64,000 nt of DNA. Source: Drosophila miranda. Lineage: Eukaryota > Arthropoda > Insecta > Diptera > Drosophilidae. Under the pieces are notes generated by a model. It was not told the origin of the DNA, searched no databases, and worked only from the letters and a program-made list of their open reading frames with translations. The stretch is taken from NCBI RefSeq assembly GCF_003369915.1, contig NW_022881614.1:27783326-27847325 (forward strand), in the 5' to 3' direction. Below are positions 1 to 9,838 of this stretch, in pieces; positions within the stretch are counted from its first letter, which is position 1; each line of letters begins with the position of its first letter. Made by a program: the position numbers and the translations under genes.

Positions 1-494
1 CGTTTCGTGTCCAAATTTCGCCACACCCCCTTCCGCCCCCGCAAAGGACGAAAATCTGGAGCATCCACAAATCTCAGAGACTATTAAGGCTAGAGTAACC
101 AAATTTGGTATCCGCACTTCTGTTAGATTTCACTATAAAACGTATATCTCAGAATTTCGCCCCACCCCTTCCGCCCCCACAAAAGACGAAAATCTGTTGC
201 ATCCACAAAATTGCACATTCGAGAAAACTAAAAACGCAGAATCATAGATAATGACCATATCTATCAGATTGCTGAATCTGGATCAGATCGGATCATTTTT
301 TTAGCCAAAAGCAAGAAATCAATTTTCACGACGTCACGCTCAGACTGATTTTCTGTCTCTCTCGCACGCACTCTTTGTCGTGTGGTTCAATATTAGCGGC
401 GTCTGCCGGAGGAGAGCCATACTGACTTAGTATCGGGTATAACTGTAGAGTTGCGGTGTCCGCAGCAACTCACAACGTTCCACCTCGTTTTCTT
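1..494 (+). mobile_element. 3' part of an INE-1/ISY-like Helitron
   Basis: This stretch aligns by eye with 12663..13172, the 3' half of the complete element at 12040. Shared blocks include the repeated 'cgccccacc..ccttccgcccccac' boxes, the sequence around 'ctcagactgattttctgtc' and the terminal 'tagtatcgggtataactgtag'. The 5' half lies outside the window. It is non-coding, with no helicase, so it would be non-autonomous. The family name ISY (the D. miranda member of the INE-1/DINE-1 group) is from recall. Confidence 0.8.
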
Positions 495-1212
495 CAGTAT
501 TGCCCGCCCGAGCGGTTAGTCGCTCTCTAATCTGCCGCCAGCTTTTAACGATCGTTGGATATTGGGTTTTTTAGTTGCGTCAATGCAAATTATATCCATT
601 TACGAGTAAGCTAGCATTTTTGACACTTTTCCAGCGTCGCTTCTAACGGTACCATTCAATATATTCATCTTTTTTTAAACTACAGCTATTAATGATTGGT
701 GGTCGGAGAGAGCTACGGGCCTGGAAAGTGTTTATCGTCGAATCGATTATCAATTACATATATTTTTCGGGTTTTTTGGTTTCTTTCATTTCATTGTTAT
801 TGTTTTTGTTTTTTGATTCGATTAATTGAACGCTGGCAGTTTGTCACTTTGATTGGATTTTAATTTTTTTACCTTTCAATTATTAGATAAACGAAATCGT
901 GTCAAATGACCCACTGAAGGTGAGGAAATAAGGTATGTATCTGTTACGTAGGTCTTGGATGTTGTAAGCAGGGCCCTCTGGCAAATTACGAACTAACGAG
1001 ATAATCTCTAAACAGTTCAAGAAGTTCTAACAAAAACTACACATAACTTTACCTAATTTGAGATCAATTGATACCGCAAATCGAGAGAAATTGTATGCAT
1101 TAAAATTAGAAATTAAATTCTTATTAGAATATAAAACAAAAAATCCCTCAATAGGCTTAAGATAAAAATAGATCAAAAGATACATATAATATATGGTATG
1201 TTCATGGCTTAC
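495..1212. other. Unassigned AT-rich intergenic or intronic DNA
   Basis: I see no convincing coding frame or repeat here. If the exon proposed at 1213..1865 is real, this is the start of its downstream intron on the minus strand, later invaded by the Helitron at the left edge. Confidence 0.4.
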
Positions 1213-1865
1213 CTTTCAGAAATGTTCGTGCGAGATACTCCGGTTCTCGAGCTGCTTTGAATTGGACCGCATTCAAATTGGACCGATTGGGGGGGGGGAA
1301 CAACAGAAACAGGCGAAAAGGTACACAAAAAAGATGCAGAGCCACAAAACACCAAACGAAAACAATGCCAGAAAAAATCAACATGCACACAGTGACACCA
1401 AGAATATGTATCTTGAAACTGGTTTAAGATTTGTTGTGGATTTGTTCACTTGGCTGTGGGGCGCGTGTAGGTATAGCGTATCTATCTATCCGTGTTAGCG
1501 TGACTGTGCTTGTATTTACTTTCCAATAACAAACTCAGCTTCTTGTTTAACTCTTCAATCTTCAATAACACACGGATATCATTTCCATATACATATATTC
1601 TTCACTCGCTCTACGCCCTGCGAGAACAAACTGTTGCGCCTCTGTGTGGTGGGCAGGCAGAGCCGATACGCAGATGAACAAAAGGATGCTCGTGCACTAG
1701 ATACCGCACTTGTCACTGCTATTATATATTATAGTATATTTTATAATGTAAACTAAGTGGATATTTGGTTTTCAAAAACTACCGGCACTCACAAAAGTCA
1801 ATCGCTGCTTCAAAAACCGACAGCGAAGCGCGATCCGAAAGATACAACAGCAGTGTGACCACAGA
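1213..1865 (-). other. Possible 5' UTR exon of a minus-strand gene
   Basis: Read on the minus strand, this is a moderately GC-rich leader without a long frame. It ends at 1213 with a good splice donor (ctgaaag|gtaagcc). Base composition contrasts with the AT-rich DNA on both sides. The rest of the gene would lie to the left of the window. Short frames in both directions, such as 1193..1498, have no recognisable domain and I do not call them as proteins. This is an inference from composition and one splice signal only. Confidence 0.3.
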
Positions 1866-2126
1866 GCCAAACCAATTCATTTTTATTTTTATTTAGAGAC
1901 AGTGTGACCATTTCGAAATAGCTACAACGCTATTATGAGTAGAGACAAAATGAACTAAAGCGATTAAGTATTTCAAAAATCGAATCAACGGATTAAATTT
2001 TGTAATTTATTTATTTTAAGCAAATCCAAGATATTAACGAGACCTTCAAAAGAAAAGATCATGACTTATTAAGTTACAAATTGAATGGTCCAATGTTCAA
2101 TGATTTATTTGCCCCATGAAAAAGAT

Positions 2127-2246
2127 TGTCTAAAAATTCGTCCGTGAACAACCTTCATCATCAACAAGCAAGCATGCACTGACGATAAGGGACAACACGA
2201 ACGAACTTCGGCTCCCGACGAGACCACCTTGTATAATTGCATCATG
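2127..2246 (-). mobile_element. P-element 5'-end remnant
   Basis: This is about 120 bp matching the 5' terminal region of the P elements at 48585 and 49441. It holds the subterminal 'tcgtccgtgaacaacc' block and the complete 31-bp terminal inverted repeat ending gcatcatg at 2246. Sequence further inside differs from those two copies. The 3' end and any transposase are absent. Repeat X begins almost immediately after it. Confidence 0.75.
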
Positions 2247-2248
2247 CC

Positions 2249-2788
2249 TTCGTTTACATAATTTTTATAATTTATAATCAAACTGTTTAAAATAAGGAAA
2301 CAAATGTGTAATTATATTATTGTAATATTTTATATTTTGTGGTATAAATCAAACAAATAACAGCTTTTATTTAATTTCCCGCGCCCTAGTGTACCATACC
2401 CCCACCCCCTGCCCATTCTTCATTTATTTTGTGGCAGTAGGTCAGCTCATCAAAAGACCCAAAACAAGAACCAAACTCAAATTTCAGTTCTAGCGGCCAG
2501 CAATACTAAATACACACACGCAAAGTACGTGAGAATTCATGTGCACCCATACACTAAAACATGCTGGTGGCAAAACAAAACCAGACCTGAGAGAGTTCAA
2601 AAAATCTGAAAAAGCATACAATCACATATTTTTGTCGAAACATATTGCGTGTGTACTAACACATGCAAAGATGTTCTCTCTGCGCTCTCTCTCTCATGAT
2701 GACGTCACTCTGGGGTACTGAACGCGCTAGCCAGTGTGTGACGCTTTCGTTGTGTGAACTGGCACATCTATATAGTGTATGGTTAGTG
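2249..2788 (+). repeat. Repeat X, copy A
   Basis: About 540 bp is shared with 51473..51971 on the same strand and with parts of 48118..50355 on the opposite strand. The shared sequence runs from 'ataatttttataattt' through 'cccccaccccctgcccattc' to the terminal 'gtatggttagtg'. I do not recognise the family. No full protein is seen; a 60-aa frame at 2539 is repeated in copy B but has no known domain. Its right edge lies inside the hydroxyisourate hydrolase gene and supplies that gene's stop codon. Confidence 0.7.
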
Positions 2789-3103
2789 ATAGGGATTAAG
2801 TAGCAAAGGAATGTGATAGTTTTGATTTTCACTACACTCCACAATGATATCTATAGCTGGATACAGGGTTTTTACATAGCGCTCTGCGAAGTATGATCCC
2901 ACATGAAACGTTAGCCTGTAGACTCCGCTGGGAAACTCCCCGGCCTCCAAAAGTTGAAAACGACCGTCCGCATTGGTTTGGGCTGCTCGGAGGGATCTCC
3001 ACTCTTGAATCTCATCCAGGACAGAAATTGTTACCCTAACACTTGCGGCAGCCTTTCCTACCGAAGTATCAAGTACGTGGGTGGAAAATTTACGTGCGTC
3101 CAT
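2783..3103 (-). pseudogene. 5-hydroxyisourate hydrolase (transthyretin-like), 3' end cut off by repeat X
   Basis: The 106 codons encode a transthyretin-family hydrolase, which acts in the uric acid pathway by converting 5-hydroxyisourate to OHCU. The N-terminal STHVLDTSVGKAA block (with its His) and the QTNADGR block (with its Arg) are present, followed by the RLTFHVGSYF and YHIPLLLNPY segments. Members of this family end a few residues later in a catalytic YRGS tetrapeptide. Here the native sequence stops after Pro-Tyr at 2789; the next codons, His and stop, come from repeat X. I start at Met 3103 because family similarity begins there, although the frame is open to 3208. The essential C-terminus is missing, so the product is probably inactive. 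As I recall, the D. melanogaster homologue is CG30016. Confidence 0.85.
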
Positions 3104-3209
3104 TGCGACTGAATGCCACGTTCGTACAAAAGTCACTGAGAGGCTGATTTCGCGCGAAGTACTGGTAAAGATAAAGAATTTCAGTGAACAATAAAAAATA
3201 CCATACACA

Positions 3210-4016
3210 TATTTTATACTAGCAGTTTATCTAAATCTTTGAGTGCATTTTTGCATTAGGTTAGGAAAGATAAAGATATTTATTTTGTAACCATAAACTT
3301 TGTAACTACAAGTGCCATTTGCTGCTATAGCAACAACAGAATTCAAAGCCGTCCAATGGAGAGCGGTCCTATTGTATGGGATTTGCATAGGGTATACTTG
3401 TATACAGTTGTAGTCGGTATATTCGATTTGAGGAGGGAATGGAAGTAACACCCAGAAGTAAACGTTTCCGCCCCGATAAAGTATATGCATATATTCTTTG
3501 TCAGCATCAATAGTCGATTAAGATTTATCTATTGTTATTTAAAAAAAAAACCATAGCCGCCAAAGGTTGTCTCTGTTCTTCCAGTCAGCCAGTTAGCAAA
3601 TTCTAATGTCATAAGGCTGTGTAATTGATTTGTATGTACAATATCATGGTAATTTTGGTGTAAGTAAAGAGGAGGGATTTTCAAACAGTCGGATAAAATT
3701 ATGTGCTCAGGTATGAAAGTCCTAGCTAGCTAGTAATATCAAATCGAATATCAAAATAGAGCAATATGGTTTCCAATGGTGTCCATGGAGAACGATTAAC
3801 CCATTGTGGACCGAAAATAATGAAAATTAAATCATTTTAGTTTAAGCGCAGTTCAGGTGATACAAATCGCTTTTTTTAAGCTCACAGGAAAGATGGCATG
3901 GATCTACAAGAAGAATTTACAATCAGTAATATTAACCGCCATTTACTGTTTAAGTAGAGGGGCTTAAGTGTGCTAAGTTAGTTATCGAACTGATCTGCAC
4001 GTGTTGTTCGTTTGGC
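3210..4016. other. Intergenic DNA with an INE-1/DINE-1 fragment at about 3390..3535
   Basis: Between about 3390 and 3535 the sequence resembles the conserved INE-1 head seen at 12095..12180, with a 'gtaac..ccagaag..cgtttccg' block followed by 'ttctttgtcagcatcaatag'. The rest is AT-rich with nothing recognised, and serves as spacer before the PWP1-like gene at 4056. Confidence 0.55.
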
Positions 4017-4055
4017 TTGGATTTCTGTTTCAAACAATTTCAATTTTCAATTAAA

Positions 4056-5402
4056 ATGGCTGAGGAAGGACCACCCGAGGCAAGGATTGACTTTGTGCCC
4101 GCGTTGTGCTTTGTGCCGCGCGGCGTTGCCAAGGATCGACCCGATAAGATTGTGCTGACCCAAGGCGAGTTGGCCAGAATCATCGGCGCCACGCGGCAGG
4201 AGCTGGAAGAGGACAGTGATGATGAAGGGGATGAGACGGCAGATGCTGGCGCCGGCATGGACGTGGACGATGACAATGACGATGCCAACAGCGAGAATCG
4301 CAATCCCCAGGACGAGTTTGACTTCAATGCGTATGACAACGAGGAGAACGCGACGGTCACAAGCTTGGCCAACATAGTAGATGCCGGTGAGCAGGTGCCC
4401 GATGAAGACGAAGACTCTGAAGCTGACGACGAGGTTATCAAGCCCAGTGACAACTTGATTCTCGTGGGTCATGTCCAGGACGACGCCGCCTCCATGGAGG
4501 TGTTGGTGTTCAATTAGGAGGAGGAGGCTCTCTACACCCACCACGACTTCCTGTTACCGAGCTTTCCACTCTGCATCGAGTGGATGAACCATGATGCGGG
4601 CAGCGAAAAGGCCGGCAACATGTGCGCCATTGGATGCATGGACCCGATCATAACGGTGTGGGACTTGGATATTCAGGACTCCATTGAGCCCACTTTCAAG
4701 CTGGGCTCCAAGGGCAGTCGCAAACACCAGAAGGAGCAGTATGGCCACAAAGATGCCGTTCTGGATCTCTCGTGGAACCGTAACTTCGAGCACATCCTGG
4801 CCAGTGGCTCAGTCGATCGGACGTTGATTTTCTGGGACATGGATGAGGGACAACCGCACACTACCATCACCGCTTTTGAGGAAAAAGTCCAGTCGCTGGA
4901 GTTCCACCCCACAGAGGCTCAGAGCATTCTAACCGGATGTTCCTACGGCTTTGTGCGACTTTTCGATTGCCGCGACGCTGATGCCGTGAACTCGTCCAGC
5001 ATCCAATGGAAAGTGGACGGCGAGGTGGAGAAGGTTCTCTGGCATCCGACTCAAACCGACTTCATCATAGGCACCAACGACGGTAGTCTCCACTAAGCCG
5101 ACAAGCGCACACCCAACCAAATCCTATGGTCCGTGAAAGCCCATAGCGAGGAAATCTCCGGAGTGTGCTTCAACAGCCAAATGCCCAATCTGCTTACCTC
5201 CACCTCCACTGAGGGCACTCTGAAAGTCTGGAACTTCAACGGCACCGAGGCGAAGCACGTCTACGAGCACGAGTTCAACATGGGTCGTCTGCAGTGCATG
5301 CGTCAGTGCCCGGAAGATCCCTACACGCTGGCATTCGGTGCGGAGAAACCTCCTCGGTGTGCAATCTACAACATATTTGGTATTGAAGATTCAGTAGCGT
5401 AG
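4056..5402 (+). pseudogene. nclb: PWP1 homologue (no child left behind), WD40 ribosome-biogenesis factor, two premature stops
   Basis: One reading frame runs from Met 4056 and carries a PWP1-type protein: an N-terminal 'VPRGVAKDRPDKI' segment, an acidic linker, 'KPSDNLILVGH', then WD40 repeats with 'ITVWDLDIQDS', 'AVLDLSW', 'LIFWDMD' and 'TLKVWNF'. PWP1 proteins are nuclear/nucleolar WD40 factors linked to rRNA transcription and growth. The frame is broken by TAG at 4515, where the family has Gln in a Y/F-N-Q-E-E motif, and by TAA at 5094, in the position of a Tyr after Leu-His. No indel is needed to read through all three pieces, so these are point mutations. The final stop at 5400 may also be early. 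An upstream in-frame Met at 4017 is less likely to be the start because similarity begins at MAEEG. It is convergent with Taf5. Confidence 0.85.
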
Positions 5403-5674
5403 AATTCCTGGCGTAGTGGCGTATTCATTGAATGTATATGCGGATGTTTTGTATTCACGATTTAAGAACATTTAATAACCTCGTTTAACCTTTAACCTTA
5501 TCCAAAATAGAGTAGAAATGTACAGAATTGACATTTATTGTATATGTATGTAGATCAAATAAATCAGGTTGGTTTTAATTTTATAATTTGACACTTGCTA
5601 ACTTTATAAGATGGTAAAACATCATCTGAATCCTTAAGACTACGTTACGTATATTTAATAAACTAAACTGCGGC

Positions 5675-7783
5675 CTAACTCTTGAAGAGTCCCACGCACA
5701 TGAGGAGATTGCGGCGCGTGAAGTGAAGGGTGACAAAGGGGGAGTTCTTGCTGGGAAACGTGCGCAACAGGTAGACGTCCTCATCGTTCTCATCCTGATG
5801 GTGCGACACCGTAATGTGATTGCTGATGTAGTCATCGGTGACCTTGTGGAAGTCCCAGAGGGTCAGGTTGTTGTCCAGGCCAGCGGCTGCGAGGAGAGTT
5901 CCATCGCGGCTGAAGGTTATCGTCGTTACGGTTCTGGTGTGTCTCAGTAAGGTGGTCACGAGGGAACCATTCGACAAGTCCCAGATTATGATGTTGTTGT
6001 CGGTGGAACCAGAGGCTAAATAGCGTCCATAGGTGGAGAAGGCAAGGGCACTGACAGATCCCTTGTGACCCGTCATTAGACGCACCGACTGGCCCGTCAT
6101 GTTGTCCCAGAGCCGAACAGTCCGATCACTGGAGCCAGTGGCCACGTAATTTGAATTTGGATGAAACTGGACGCAGTCCACGTCTGATAGGTGGCCAACG
6201 AAGACTCTCAGGGCCTGATTTGAGTCTGTCGACCACAAGCGAGCCGTTTTGTCGTAAGAGCATGACACAAAGTAATATCCATGCGGGGCAAATCGAACAT
6301 CCCAGACGGGGTAGACGTGACCGCGGTAGGTCACAACACAGGACCACGTGAGAAGAGACCACAATCGTATGGTGCTGTCTTCGGAGCACGATAGGAGCAG
6401 GTTCATTTCGGGCGCAAAGGCACAGCGATAGACCGGCCCTGTGTGACCCAGGAAGTTCCTTGTTGTTTCCCCACTGCGGTCGTCCAGCATGCGTACATTA
6501 ATATCCGCAGACTCCTTGTCGAGCTCCCTCAGAGCATCGGCTTCCTTGAGGGTGCGCAGCTTGGCGGGCGTCAGGGACCATATCCTGATACTGGAGTCTG
6601 CAAATCCGCAGGCCACCATTGTGGAATCCTCAGAGATCTCGGCACAAGTGACGCCTTGTTGGGAATTAAGTACCGTGTAGAACACTGCGGAGGGAAGCTG
6701 GTCTCTGCCGAGGGCCATGCGTTTGCTGGCTTCCCTCAGGGCCTTTAGCTTGAGCAGCTTATCAGAGTCCTTGAGCTCAGGCAAGGGTATCCTATCTATG
6801 GAAGGAGCGTTGGGGTCCGACTTTGATTTCTTGGACAGCAGCGGATCCTTTTTAGGCTTTTTCTTCTTCGGGCGATCTGGAGCATCCGGATCATCGTCTT
6901 CCTCTTCTGGGGCCGGAGCTGGCGTGGTCAGCGTTTGAAAGTCCACCTCCTTGAGCAGTCCATAGTACACCCTCATCTTGTTGTCTTGCCTCTTGGCCTC
7001 TCCGATGTGGGAGCCTGCAGTGGCAACACATTGCAGCTTGTTTCGAGCCATGCCTTCATATGTATCGAAATGTAAATACTTGGCCACGATATCTACCACT
7101 ACCTCCTGCCTGCGGTCCTGGATGTGACGCTTGAACAGCGAATGGGAGTCCCTCGACATCCGAATGACAAACTTATCCATTTCCATAGCAACGACCAGAT
7201 CGTTATCCAACAGCTCCTCCGGTTTGCTCAGCATCAGCAAGTTGAAAAGCCCCTCTATGTAGTAGCCGTCGAGATCGGATTTGTACTTCTCGATAAACGC
7301 GCGTGCCTTTTCCTTTTGTCCGATGGCGAGCATCTTGAAATAGATTTGCACCAATATGGGATACAATACCATAGACAGCTCATGCTTATATATGTCCAAC
7401 GAATCCTCCACGAATGAGCGCAAATCTTCGTAGGCCTGGTCGTGCTGCTGGGCGTCGAAGCTGTCGTCTCCAATGAATTTGGCCAATGCCTCCGCCGCAT
7501 TGGCCTCAGTCACCGCTGTCTGCTTTGTTTCCACCGGAGCAGGCCGCAGTGGCTCTTTCTCACCCTCGCCCAGCCCCAAAGCAGCGCCGAGTACCTGCTG
7601 TACATCTGTTTCGCTGATTGCCGACAGATCCGCAGGGCTCACATTGGCCTCTTGGCAGAGCAGCTCCTCTGTGCTCTTCAGTTGGGATTTTTTTAGAAGT
7701 TTCAGGAGACAGAGCAGCTCCCGCTTGTCCTGGGAGCGTTGGATGCCGTTTCCACCATTTGTGTTGCTCATTACTAGGCTCAT
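5675..7783 (-). CDS. Taf5: TFIID subunit Taf5
   Basis: This is a single intact 702-aa frame. Residues 20-260 form the N-terminal TAF5 helical region, with a 'CLLKLLKKSQLKSTEELL' LisH-like start and the NTD2 dimerisation fold. A lysine-rich linker of about 50 residues (RPKKKKPKKD) follows. The C-terminal half is a WD40 propeller with repeats such as 'LGHTGPVYRCAFAP', 'YRGHVYPVWDVRFAP', 'GHLSDVDCVQFHP' and 'GHKGSVSALAFS'. The protein scaffolds TFIID at promoters in the nucleus. Length and ending (GLFKS) agree with Taf5 as I recall it. No frameshift or stop is seen, which contrasts with the convergent PWP1-like gene. The 5' flank is only about 180 bp before the Osvaldo-like LTR, so upstream promoter sequence may be displaced. 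Confidence 0.96.
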   Translation of the reverse strand: MSLVMSNTNGGNGIQRSQDKRELLCLLKLLKKSQLKSTEELLCQEANVSPADLSAISETDVQQVLGAALGLGEGEKEPLRPAPVETKQTAVTEANAAEALAKFIGDDSFDAQQHDQAYEDLRSFVEDSLDIYKHELSMVLYPILVQIYFKMLAIGQKEKARAFIEKYKSDLDGYYIEGLFNLLMLSKPEELLDNDLVVAMEMDKFVIRMSRDSHSLFKRHIQDRRQEVVVDIVAKYLHFDTYEGMARNKLQCVATAGSHIGEAKRQDNKMRVYYGLLKEVDFQTLTTPAPAPEEEDDDPDAPDRPKKKKPKKDPLLSKKSKSDPNAPSIDRIPLPELKDSDKLLKLKALREASKRMALGRDQLPSAVFYTVLNSQQGVTCAEISEDSTMVACGFADSSIRIWSLTPAKLRTLKEADALRELDKESADINVRMLDDRSGETTRNFLGHTGPVYRCAFAPEMNLLLSCSEDSTIRLWSLLTWSCVVTYRGHVYPVWDVRFAPHGYYFVSCSYDKTARLWSTDSNQALRVFVGHLSDVDCVQFHPNSNYVATGSSDRTVRLWDNMTGQSVRLMTGHKGSVSALAFSTYGRYLASGSTDNNIIIWDLSNGSLVTTLLRHTRTVTTITFSRDGTLLAAAGLDNNLTLWDFHKVTDDYISNHITVSHHQDENDEDVYLLRTFPSKNSPFVTLHFTRRNLLMCVGLFKS

Positions 7784-7967
7784 TTAAAAAAAATTGAATT
7801 TTTTACACTTCTCTATTTTGTTTTGCCGAGTCTGCAGAGTTGCCAGACGCACTCTCAAGCGATAACATCCATATTATCGGTGATGCCGATTTACGAATTT
7901 TTAATACTTTTCGATATTTTTACGGTATCTTTACGGTATAATGGTATATTTTGTCTATTTCATCAAT

Positions 7968-9263
7968 TGTTCCAGTCCCACCTGAACGATAGGTGGCCAG
8001 AGCTGAGGGCGACGCGCCATCTAGCGGAAGTCCAGGGAGGCTCGATGGTGTATGGGACATCGGGGGAGCTGGAGCCGTACTGGGGATATAAGAAAGAGAA
8101 TAGGATTAGTTATATGTATTAGTAATGGGGAAAAAGGGATAAATAGGAGTGAAAATATTAGAAAACGTGGATTGGATTATGGAAATCGTGGAGCGTGGAC
8201 GGAAGAGTAACGTTGAAATTTGAAATTTTGTGCTTTGTAAAAACCCGAAACCCTCTATTCACACACACACACACGCGCACACGTATACACGGACCTATAT
8301 AAATTTAGGGCTGACCGGCCACGGCCAGCGATCGCCCGCGTCGTTTGAACTTAAAGGAAAAAAAAACATAATCCGCACTCCACATAATCCGCGTTCCACA
8401 TTAAATGTTATTTTGTTCTGTGTGTTGTCCTTTATTTAGTATTTAGTATTAGCTTAAACCGTTTAACGTAAAATCTTGGCCATTGAACTAAATATGTAAA
8501 AACACCAACACCTTTCACGAACCGAAATCTGCGATCAGCTGTTCAGTGCCAGAAGATTAACCCTTAGTGGGTGACGCGGGGGGTCCCATCAGTCCACCGT
8601 ATTTGGTCGAGCGATTTGTGGAAAAATTTTGTTTATTGTTTATGTCCCGGGGACCCTTAACAAGAGCTCTTGGTAGGTTAAGTCTCCGTAGGGGCCCGAT
8701 TTAAATTAACTCCCGTAAAACTGGATCCACTCATCTACACATATTCCATTACGTATGGGTGAGGGTATCCCTGTTGAGTGAACGAAATTTCAGCAGTTAT
8801 TTCCATGTTTGCCCTTGTGTCGATCGTTTTGGTGTTTCTTTGTGGTTAGTGATAATTTTGAGTATAGCTATTTATTAATAAGAAAGATGAAATTGTCAAT
8901 TTATAATTATTAAAGCTTGGTTATATACTGAAGCATGATGCAGTAAATTTAAAATAGAGGGAGGACGCGTGGCGTAAGCCATGGATTAGGCCAGCCGTTA
9001 CCGTTCCAGCAGAGGGTGGCCAAAATGAACGTTGTGTTTGGTCACAGGTAGGGCGGGTGCGCGAAGTGATAACACCCAAGCTTCACCCACTTGATAGCCG
9101 TCTGTTTATGATTTTCTTTGTCTTTAGGTTGTTGTTAGTTTTGATGTCCCGAGAAGTAGTATGTCTCCATCTTTGTCTACATTTGGCCGGCAAGGGGAAC
9201 TACCCAGCCCTGGGGTCGACAGCTAGCCGGCATTGCCCTCTGGGAAACATGCCAAGTGTAACA
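7968..9263 (+). repeat. Left LTR of the Osvaldo-like element
   Basis: At 1,296 bp it matches the right LTR over most of its length with only scattered substitutions. It lacks about 300 bp present in the right copy (roughly 18365..18735), so it is internally deleted. A microsatellite-like 'cacacacacacacgcgcacacg' tract sits near 8260. Confidence 0.9.
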
Positions 9264-9265
9264 AA

Positions 9266-9275
9266 TGGCGCCCAA
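9266..9275 (+). other. Remnant primer-binding site
   Basis: The ten bases TGGCGCCCAA lie 2 bp inside the left LTR and match the start of a tRNA-Lys-complementary primer site. The match ends where the antisense errantivirus LTR begins, so the insertion seems to have cut the primer site. Confidence 0.6.
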
Positions 9276-9828
9276 TTTATTTTCGAATTCGCATGCAAAT
9301 TAAATAACTGCGGTAGCGGATTGTGTTTTTAAAAAGTTTTTATTTTACTTCTAACTTCACTGATATAGATTTAAGTAGAGGGTCACAAAGGATTCCGGGC
9401 AAAGGGTTTGCGCGATCTTAATTTTTAGCTCGACTTTGCGGTGTCGCTTCTGGATCAAGACTGACTTGAACTTTCTGATCTTTGCATCGTTGATCCCTTT
9501 CGGGAATAGTTTTTCTATAAACATTTCAATTGATTTCGCCATCCCGAGTATTGGATTTCGTCATCCAAAGCGAGAACTGTAAAATGCCTAAAGTGCAGGA
9601 TCTGCAGAAAGCCGGGAGTGAGATTGTTTATGAGAAGCCGGGTGTGGGCAAACATTGGTTTTCCATTTAGGCGAGTGTCAAAGATTGGGATTGCGGCGGG
9701 AGCCCTTGCGATTGTACATCTTAGAAATCAATTAGGCGGAGGCCCAAGATTGAAATTGTTTTCGTTTTGGAAAGCCAAAGATTGTTTACAAATCGTATAA
9801 GAGCTCAATAGAATTGGGTACGTTAACT
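9268..9828 (-). repeat. Errantivirus-type LTR, antisense, nested
   Basis: Reading the minus strand, the env frame is followed by a purine tract (gggggga) and then AGTTA, the usual start of gypsy-group LTRs. The roughly 560 bp from there to the Osvaldo primer site would be the 3' LTR. No second copy of this LTR is found to the right of env, so the provirus is truncated. Confidence 0.55.
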
Positions 9829-9838
9829 CCCCCCATTC

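Noticed and set aside
4047-4544. Minus-strand frames opposite the PWP1 homologue (4040..4453, 4047..4544)
   Set aside because: They are shadows of the acidic, biased coding sequence on the plus strand with no domain of their own.
8230-9332. Small plus-strand frames inside the LTRs (also at 18636 and 19550)
   Set aside because: They are repeated only because the LTR is repeated; no domain, no start context, and non-coding LTR function explains them.
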